The notes under the pieces: model-generated
The model's input: the letters and a program-made list of their open reading frames with translations, nothing else
Told to the model about the DNA's origin: nothing
Databases searched by the model: none
NCBI GenBank assembly: GCA_022508685.1
Contig: JAFLUS010000092.1
Span: 1 to 7,320 of the forward strand
Source of the DNA: Prevotellaceae bacterium
GTDB lineage: Bacteria; Bacteroidota; Bacteroidia; Bacteroidales; Bacteroidaceae
Reading direction: 5' to 3'
Length of the DNA stretch: 7,320 nt
Translations under genes and position numbers: made by a program
Shown: positions 1 to 4,539 of the stretch, piece by piece
How the letters are laid out: every line of letters starts with the position of its first letter
Position numbering within the stretch: position 1 is the stretch's first letter

Positions 1-11
1 CAGAGCAAAAC

Positions 12-29
12 GAAAAAAATACTTTTTTC
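12..29. other. A/T hairpin near left edge, possible terminator remnant
   Basis: GAAAAAA (12-18) is the perfect reverse complement of TTTTTTC (23-29), with a four-base loop ATAC. An A-run followed by a T-run is what a weak bidirectional terminator for a gene ending left of the window would look like. The stem is almost all A-T, so it is weak, and the upstream gene is not visible. Confidence 0.25.
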
Positions 30-97
30 AGTTTTCTTCTGCCGAGCGACAGAAATACAAAATGTAAAATATTGAAAATCAAACATTTCATCAGTGC

Positions 98-212
98 TTT
101 TCGGCGTATGCATAAACGATTTTCGGCGTGCGCATAAACGTGTTTAGTTTTATGCATAAACGTATAGAGGCGTATGCGCACGCCTGAAAACGTTTATGCG
201 CATGCCGAAAAT
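98..212. repeat. Cluster of five ~21-bp GCATAAACG repeats, three forward and two inverted
   Basis: Forward copies lie at 98-118, 119-140 and 142-162, nearly head to tail, each ending in GCATAAACG. The first two also share TTTTCGGCGT at their start; the third is diverged in its 5' half. Inverted copies lie at 169-190 (diverged, ending in TGAAAA) and 191-212, which begins CGTTTATGCGCATGCC. Copies 119-140 and 191-212 match in 21 of 22 positions as inverted repeats, so this segment could fold into a large hairpin with the other two copies in its loop. The inner part of copy 169-184 is itself a dyad (GGCGT and ACGCC arms). The cores are alternating purine-pyrimidine. It could be a dispersed intergenic repeat of REP type or a protein-binding array. 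I do not recognise a named family. Confidence 0.75.
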
Positions 213-294
213 CCCCTCTGCGGCGCACGTCCGGCTGACTGACCATCGCAACGTCAATGTACAACCTCCAACCATGTACAAAGAAGATGTTCCC

Positions 295-312
295 GTCTGA
301 CAAGATTCAGAC
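295..312. other. Perfect 6-bp dyad GTCTGA/TCAGAC
   Basis: GTCTGA (295-300) and TCAGAC (307-312) are perfect inverted repeats separated by six bases (CAAGAT). There is no T-run directly after it, so it is a poor intrinsic terminator. It could be an operator or chance. Low confidence in any function. Confidence 0.25.
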
Positions 313-457
313 TCTGACTAACACGTCCGAACTGCACATCGTTACTTTTTAAGCGCAATTACTTACACTATTTCAGAAAAAATGTACAATTTGTGACACT
401 TATTCTTGATATAAGTCAATAAATAGCACTTTTTTGCATTGTTTGCGTGCACAATTC

Positions 458-487
458 TTGTTTTTCTACAAAATAGCCGTACCTTTG
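458..487 (+). promoter_or_regulatory. Bacteroidota-type promoter of the small RNA unit
   Basis: TTG at 458-460 (-33 element) is followed after 19 bp by TACCTTTG at 480-487, an exact match to the TAnnTTTG -7 element used by the Bacteroidota primary sigma factor, with spacing in the normal range. Transcription should begin about 5-8 bases downstream, near 493. It is the best promoter in the window. What it drives ends at the terminator at 530-554, so it is not simply the dapL promoter. Confidence 0.72.
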
Positions 488-492
488 CATCG

Positions 493-554
493 TGTTTTTC
501 ATAGTATTAGATTTAAGGTTAACAAGATTGGGGTAAGGCGTTACCCCTTTTTTT
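493..554 (+). ncRNA. Putative ~60-nt small RNA (promoter to terminator unit)
   Basis: The stretch lies between a consensus promoter (458-487) and a strong intrinsic terminator (530-554), giving a predicted transcript of about 60 nt. The 5' part (about 493-529) is U/A-rich and unstructured by eye and includes TTTAAGGTTAACAAGATTGG; the 3' part is the terminator hairpin. The only overlapping frame with any length uses a TTG start upstream of the promoter, so a coding function is unlikely. The layout, an unstructured seed-like 5' region plus a terminator hairpin, fits a trans-acting sRNA. It could instead be a short leader whose termination controls readthrough to dapL 230 bp downstream, but dapL has its own promoter and I see no obvious anti-terminator pairing. 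The 5' end is estimated from the promoter. From memory, similar AAGGTTAACAA-G-ATTGG sequences recur in Bacteroidales intergenic regions, which I cannot verify here. Confidence 0.5.
530..554 (+). terminator. Intrinsic terminator of the small RNA unit
   Basis: GGGGTAA (530-536) pairs perfectly with TTACCCC (541-547) around the four-base loop GGCG, and seven T residues follow directly (548-554). This is a textbook rho-independent terminator, reading on the plus strand and placed about 60 bases after the promoter at 458-487. Confidence 0.85.
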
Positions 555-658
555 ATGCTTTCTGGTCAACGATGCGGCGTGATTTGTTGCGCACGCGCAT
601 CTTCATTTTTCCGCAAACTTACAAATCGGTTGATGAAATGCTGTTTTTGCTATCATAC

Positions 659-686
659 TGCAACCAATCTGTTGCAATGAATTGCA
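659..686. promoter_or_regulatory. Overlapping TGCAAY dyads, candidate operator upstream of dapL
   Basis: TGCAAC (659-664) and GTTGCA (671-676) form a perfect dyad with a six-base spacer. The second arm overlaps a further dyad, TGCAAT (673-678) with ATTGCA (681-686), spaced by two bases. Three half-sites in 28 bp, about 50 bp upstream of the dapL -33 region, look like a regulator-binding site. The regulator is unknown, and chance in AT-rich DNA is possible. Confidence 0.35.
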
Positions 687-732
687 TTTTATAATTTATT
701 CGCAATTTTTACATGAAAAATGTATGCCGTTC

Positions 733-764
733 TTTCTTTGATTTTGACAAAATGATTACCTTTG
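733..764 (+). promoter_or_regulatory. dapL-glnN promoter
   Basis: TACCTTTG at 757-764 is an exact TAnnTTTG -7 element. Upstream candidates for the -33 element are TTTC at 733-736 (20-bp spacer, one mismatch to TTTG) and TTTG at 737-740 (16-bp spacer, slightly short). The predicted start of transcription, near 770, leaves a leader of only about 13 bases before the ATG at 783. This placement also rules out the in-frame TTG at 762 as a start, because it lies inside the -7 element. Confidence 0.65.
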
Positions 765-782
765 CGGAAAATTACGAACAAA

Positions 783-2015
783 ATGGCACTGATTAACGAG
801 CATTATCTGAAACTTGGCGCAAATTATCTGTTTGCCGATATCGCGAAACGCGTGAATGTCTACAAGGCGACGCATACGGATGCGCGGGTCATCAGTCTCG
901 GCATCGGCGACGTCACGCAGCCGCTGGCGCCTGCCGTAGTGGAGGCCATGCACCGCGCGGTCGACGATTTGGGTTCGAGCGAGCGTTTCCACGGCTATGG
1001 CCCCGAACAAGGTTATCTGTGGTTGCGCGAGGCCATCGTCCGCAACGATTTTCTTCCGCGCGGCATTCATCTCGATGCCAGTGAGGTGTTTGTAAACGAC
1101 GGTGCGAAGAGCGACACGGGCAACATCGGCGAACTCATCCGTTGGGACAACTCGATGGCGGTTACCGACCCCATTTATCCCGTGTATGTCGATTCGAACG
1201 TGATGAACGGACGTGCCGGCACGTGCAACGAGCAAGGCGAATGGAGCAACGTGGTCTATCTGCCTTGCACGGAGGCGAACGGGTTTGTGCCTCAGGTGCC
1301 CGACCGCCGTGTGGACATGATTTACCTGTGTTATCCGAACAATCCGACGGGAACGACGATTTCGAAGGACGAACTGCGGAAATGGGTGAACTATGCGCTA
1401 CGCAACGATGCCATTATTTTCTACGATGCTGCCTATCAGGCGTACATTCAGGACGACGACGTTCCGCACAGCATCTACGAAATCCGTGGTGCCCGAAAGT
1501 GTGCCATCGAACTGCGTTCGTACAGCAAGACGGCAGGATTTACGGGCGTGCGTTGCGGCTACACCGTCGTGCCGAAGGAACTGACGGCCAGCACGATGGA
1601 TGGCAGCCGACGTGTCGCACTCAATCCGATGTGGAACCGCCGCCAGTGCACCAAGTTCAACGGCACAAGTTACGTCAGTCAGCGTGCTGCCGAAGCCACC
1701 TATTCGCCCGACGGACGAAAGCAGGTGGCAGAGAGCATCGGCTATTATATGGAAAACGCGCGCATGATGCGCCAGACGCTTGCCGACGCCGGATTGCGCG
1801 TGTATGGTGGTGAAAATGCACCCTACCTGTGGGTGCGGACGCCCGACGGGAAAGGCAGTTGGCAATTTTTCGAGGAACTGCTCTACGGCGCACAGGTGGT
1901 CTGCACGCCGGGCGTGGGCTTCGGCCCCAGTGGCGAGGGCTTCGTGCGTTTCACCGCTTTCGGCAACCGGGCCGACTGCGAAGAGGCGCTCGACCGCATC
2001 CGGAAATACATCTGA
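783..2015 (+). CDS. dapL: LL-diaminopimelate aminotransferase
   Basis: A PLP-dependent fold-type I aminotransferase (EC 2.6.1.83) that converts tetrahydrodipicolinate and glutamate to LL-2,6-diaminopimelate and 2-oxoglutarate in the cytoplasm. It bypasses the acylated DAP branch on the way to lysine and peptidoglycan. From the ATG at 783 it is 410 residues, the usual family length. Family signatures are visible: GYGPEQGY at 71-78, FVNDGAKSDTGN at 103-114, TDPIYPVYVDSNVMNGRAG at 128-146, the cofactor asparagine in YPNNPTG (184-190), YDAAYQAY (214-221) with the PLP-contacting Asp215 and Tyr218, the Schiff-base lysine Lys249 in SYSKTAGFTG, and the carboxylate-binding Arg389 near the C-terminus. 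I chose 783 because it starts MALINEHYLKLGANYLF, the conserved N-terminus, and because the in-frame TTG at 762 sits in the promoter. A-rich sequence precedes the ATG and there is no Shine-Dalgarno. No dapF lies directly upstream. glnN follows after 48 bp. Confidence 0.96.
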   Translation: MALINEHYLKLGANYLFADIAKRVNVYKATHTDARVISLGIGDVTQPLAPAVVEAMHRAVDDLGSSERFHGYGPEQGYLWLREAIVRNDFLPRGIHLDASEVFVNDGAKSDTGNIGELIRWDNSMAVTDPIYPVYVDSNVMNGRAGTCNEQGEWSNVVYLPCTEANGFVPQVPDRRVDMIYLCYPNNPTGTTISKDELRKWVNYALRNDAIIFYDAAYQAYIQDDDVPHSIYEIRGARKCAIELRSYSKTAGFTGVRCGYTVVPKELTASTMDGSRRVALNPMWNRRQCTKFNGTSYVSQRAAEATYSPDGRKQVAESIGYYMENARMMRQTLADAGLRVYGGENAPYLWVRTPDGKGSWQFFEELLYGAQVVCTPGVGFGPSGEGFVRFTAFGNRADCEEALDRIRKYI

Positions 2016-2063
2016 ACCGACGACAATATTCATTCTCAATAACCTCAATATCACACACAACAC

Positions 2064-4280
2064 ATGGCAAGTTTAAGATTCAAAGTCGTGGGCGAGGCTT
2101 TCGCCAAGAAACCGCTCGAAGTCCCCGTTCCCGCCGAGCGACCGGCAGAGTATTTCGGTCGCAACGTGTTCACTCGCGCAAAGATGTACAAATACCTGAA
2201 GCGCGACGTGTATGAAAAACTCATCGACGTCATCGACAACGGTGCTCCGCTCGACCGCTCCATTGCCGACGCCGTGGCAAGCGGCATGAAGCAGTGGGCT
2301 GACGAGCATGGTGCGACGCACTACACCCACTGGTTCCAACCGCTGACCGAGGGCACGGCGGAGAAGCACGACGCCTTCATCGAGCACGACCACAAGGGTG
2401 GCATGATTGAAGAGTTTTCGGGCAAACTGCTCGTGCAGCAAGAACCCGACGCCAGTTCGTTCCCCAGCGGCGGCATCCGTGCCACGTTCGAGGCTCGCGG
2501 CTATTCGGCATGGGACCCCACGTCGCCCGTCTTCATCATCGACGACACCCTTTGCATTCCCACGATTTTCATCTCCTACACGGGTGAAGCCTTGGACTAC
2601 AAGGCACCGCTCAAGCGTGCACTGCGTGCCGTCGACGAGGCTGCGACGGCTGTGGCGCGATACTTCGACCCTGCCGTCACGAAGGTCGTCAGCAACCTCG
2701 GTTGGGAACAGGAGTATTTCCTCGTCGACGAGGGTCTGTACTCCGCACGTCCCGACCTCCTCATGACGGGACGCACGCTCATGGGACACGATTCGGCAAA
2801 GAATCAGCAGATGGACGACCACTATTTCGGCACCATCCCCGACCGCGTACAGGCGTTCATGAAGGAAATGGAGGTGCAGGCGCTCCTGCTCGGCATCCCT
2901 TGCAAGACACGCCACAACGAAGTCGCGCCCAACCAGTTCGAGATTGCCCCAATCTACGAAGAAACCAACCTTGCCGTCGACCACAACATGCTGCTCATGT
3001 CGCTCATGAAGCGCGTGGCACGCAAGCACTCCTTCCGCGTCTTGCTCCACGAAAAGCCTTTCGACGGCATCAACGGCAGCGGCAAGCACAACAACTGGAG
3101 CCTCTCCACCAACACCGGCACGCTGCTCCACGCACCCGGCAAGACGACGGAGCAGAACCTCTGTTTCGTCACCTTCATCGTCGAAACCCTCATGGGTGTC
3201 TACCGCCACAACGGACTGCTCAAGGCGAGCATCATGAGTGCCAGCAACGCCCACCGACTGGGCGCCAACGAGGCACCGCCTGCCATTATCTCAAGTTTCC
3301 TCGGCACGCAGATGTCGGAACTGCTCGACCACATCGAGAAAGCAGACAAGGACGACCTCTTCGCCGTAGCCGGAAAGCAGAAAATGGCCATTGACATTCC
3401 TGAAATTCCCGAACTGCTCATCGACAACACCGACCGCAACCGCACCAGCCCCTTCGCCTTCACCGGCAACCGCTTCGAGTTCCGCGCCGTCGGCAGCGAA
3501 GCCAACTGCGCCAGCGCCATGATTGCACTCAACGCCGCCGTTGCCGAAGCACTTGCCGACTTCAAGGTGCGCGTCGACCGCCGCATTGCCGAAATCACAC
3601 CGCAGTTCGAAGGCAACGACCACAATGCCACCTTCCACGCCATTATCGACGTGGTGCGCGAAGACATCCGCACCTGCAAGCCAATCCGTTTCGACGGCAA
3701 CGGCTACAGCGACGAGTGGGTTGAGGAAGCCACACGCCGAGGACTCGACGTCGAACGCTCCTGTCCCCTCATCTTCGACCGCTATCTCGACGCCTCCACC
3801 GTGCAAATGTTCGAAAGCCTCGGCATCATGACGCAGAAGGAACTCGCGGCACGCAACGAAGTGAAGTGGGAAACCTACACCAAGCGACTGCAAATCGAAG
3901 CACGTGTCCTCTCCGACCTTTCGATGAACCACATCCTTCCCGTCGCAACGTGCTATCAGACGCGCCTTGCGCAGAACGTGGCTGCCATGCACCAGATTTT
4001 CCCTGTCAGCGAAGCCGCCGACCTCTGTGCCAGCAACTTGCAAATCATTCGCACCATGGGCGAACGCATCAAGACCATCGAGACGCTCGTCGAAAGCCTC
4101 ACTGAGGCACGCAAGGCAGCCAACCGCATCCCTTCGGAACGCGAACGCGCCATTGCCTACCACGACAACGTCGAACCTATCATGCACGACATCCGCTACC
4201 ACATCGACAAACTCGAACTCACCGTCGACGACGAATTGTGGCCGCTGCCCAAATATCGTGAACTCCTCTTCATCCGCTAA
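2064..4280 (+). CDS. glnN: Glutamine synthetase type III (GSIII)
   Basis: Cytoplasmic glutamine synthetase (EC 6.3.1.2) that makes glutamine from glutamate, ammonia and ATP. The 738 residues match the large GSIII class (about 700-730 residues; GSI and GSII are far shorter). Visible features: a GSIII-type N-terminal extension with FGRNVFTRAKMYKYL (31-45); THWFQPLT with a downstream EHDHKGG (87-113); SSFPSGGIRATFEARGY (131-147); the catalytic metal-site region NLGWEQEYFLVDE (211-223); HNEVAPNQFEIAPIYEETN (284-302); the glutamate-site NGSGKHNNWSLSTNTG (337-352); and DRNRTSPFAFTGNRFEFR (457-474), which holds the ATP and phosphate-binding arginines. The C-terminal part (about 590-700) is helical and charged, as in the GSIII-specific tail. 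No frameshift or missing key motif is seen. There is no promoter element in the 48-bp gap after dapL, so cotranscription is likely, and a strong terminator follows six bases after the stop codon. Nitrogen control is not evident from the sequence. Confidence 0.97.
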   Translation: MASLRFKVVGEAFAKKPLEVPVPAERPAEYFGRNVFTRAKMYKYLKRDVYEKLIDVIDNGAPLDRSIADAVASGMKQWADEHGATHYTHWFQPLTEGTAEKHDAFIEHDHKGGMIEEFSGKLLVQQEPDASSFPSGGIRATFEARGYSAWDPTSPVFIIDDTLCIPTIFISYTGEALDYKAPLKRALRAVDEAATAVARYFDPAVTKVVSNLGWEQEYFLVDEGLYSARPDLLMTGRTLMGHDSAKNQQMDDHYFGTIPDRVQAFMKEMEVQALLLGIPCKTRHNEVAPNQFEIAPIYEETNLAVDHNMLLMSLMKRVARKHSFRVLLHEKPFDGINGSGKHNNWSLSTNTGTLLHAPGKTTEQNLCFVTFIVETLMGVYRHNGLLKASIMSASNAHRLGANEAPPAIISSFLGTQMSELLDHIEKADKDDLFAVAGKQKMAIDIPEIPELLIDNTDRNRTSPFAFTGNRFEFRAVGSEANCASAMIALNAAVAEALADFKVRVDRRIAEITPQFEGNDHNATFHAIIDVVREDIRTCKPIRFDGNGYSDEWVEEATRRGLDVERSCPLIFDRYLDASTVQMFESLGIMTQKELAARNEVKWETYTKRLQIEARVLSDLSMNHILPVATCYQTRLAQNVAAMHQIFPVSEAADLCASNLQIIRTMGERIKTIETLVESLTEARKAANRIPSERERAIAYHDNVEPIMHDIRYHIDKLELTVDDELWPLPKYRELLFIR

Positions 4281-4286
4281 TTCCAG

Positions 4287-4325
4287 ACCGGTCGAACCAC
4301 AGCGCGTTCGACCGGTTTTCTTTTT
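4287..4325 (+). terminator. Intrinsic terminator after glnN
   Basis: ACCGGTCGAA (4287-4296) and TTCGACCGGT (4307-4316) are perfect reverse complements, extendable by one C-G pair to 11 bp with an eight-base loop. A T-rich tail interrupted by one C follows (4316-4325). The hairpin begins six bases past the glnN stop and should end the dapL-glnN transcript. Confidence 0.92.
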
Positions 4326-4342
4326 CACCCGCCGCATCCCCT

Positions 4343-4378
4343 CGCGCGCGTATGCGTGTATATATATGTACGTATATG
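4343..4378. other. 36-bp unbroken alternating pyrimidine-purine tract
   Basis: From 4343 to 4378 every odd position is a pyrimidine and every even position a purine. It starts as a (CG)4 run, passes through TATGCGTG, then a (TA)n run, and ends in TGTACGTATATG. Such tracts, especially with CG and TG steps, are the classical Z-DNA-forming or easily unwound sequences. It lies between the glnN terminator and the next gene's promoter, outside any gene. It shares the GCGTATGCG motif with the repeat cluster at 98-212. Confidence 0.8.
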
Positions 4379-4461
4379 ACGCCCTCATCCCTTCAAAACA
4401 CCCATGCGTGAAGCCGGATTTTCAATGCTTTTTGCCGTTTTCCCGACATTTTTGCTGACAA

Positions 4462-4495
4462 TGTGCCAAGTTTTCGCCGTTTTTTCCTATCTTTG
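4462..4495 (+). promoter_or_regulatory. Promoter of the secreted hydrolase gene
   Basis: TATCTTTG at 4488-4495 matches the Bacteroidota -7 element TAnnTTTG exactly. The -33 element is weak: TGTG at 4462-4465 (one mismatch to TTTG) with a 22-bp spacer. The predicted leader to the ATG at 4540 is about 38 bases and contains no hairpin or Shine-Dalgarno that I can see. Confidence 0.5.
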
Positions 4496-4539
4496 CCCTG
4501 ATACATACTAACTATTCACCTTATCAACCCTGACTAAAC

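Larger units (their letters stand above)
1..782. other. Long AT-rich gene-free region upstream of dapL
   Basis: No reading frame here looks like a protein gene. The two longest candidates (minus strand 91-303 and plus strand 434-694) have low-complexity, atypical compositions. The first follows the repeat cluster and the second starts at a TTG and runs through a promoter and a terminator. The region holds the repeat cluster, a small RNA transcription unit, dyad symmetries near dapL and the dapL promoter, listed separately. Bases 313-457 and 555-658 show nothing I can name beyond AT-rich sequence and a weak dyad (ACTTAT/ATAAGT, 398-416). The octamer ATGTACAA occurs at 257, 274 and 382, of unknown meaning. 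An upstream gene may end or begin just outside the left edge. Confidence 0.7.

Noticed and set aside
98..212. CRISPR array
   Set aside because: The copies are nearly contiguous with no unique spacers of constant length, change orientation and diverge; there are no cas genes.
91..303. 70-codon minus-strand frame
   Set aside because: Much of it is a translation of the repeat cluster at 98-212; there is no promoter element or domain.
395..418. ACTTAT/ATAAGT dyad as a CRP/FNR-type site
   Set aside because: Arms are only six A/T-rich bases with an odd seven-base spacer, and the match to TGTGA-type sites is one-sided; chance is likely.
434..694. 86-codon plus-strand frame starting at TTG
   Set aside because: It begins upstream of the 458-487 promoter and reads through the terminator hairpin and T-run, and its composition is unlike a protein.
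710..724. TACAT-GAAAA-ATGTA hairpin before the dapL promoter
   Set aside because: Five A/T-rich pairs in AT-rich DNA with no T-run; expected by chance.
744..746. TTG at 744-746 as the dapL -33 element
   Set aside because: Only 10 bp from the TACCTTTG element, too close for a Bacteroidota promoter.
2073..4388. Two long minus-strand open frames (393 and 365 codons) opposite glnN
   Set aside because: They lie antisense to a complete, motif-rich glnN. Their composition (runs of V, A, E, D, H) is the usual mirror of GC-rich codon use, and no known domain or promoter is visible.
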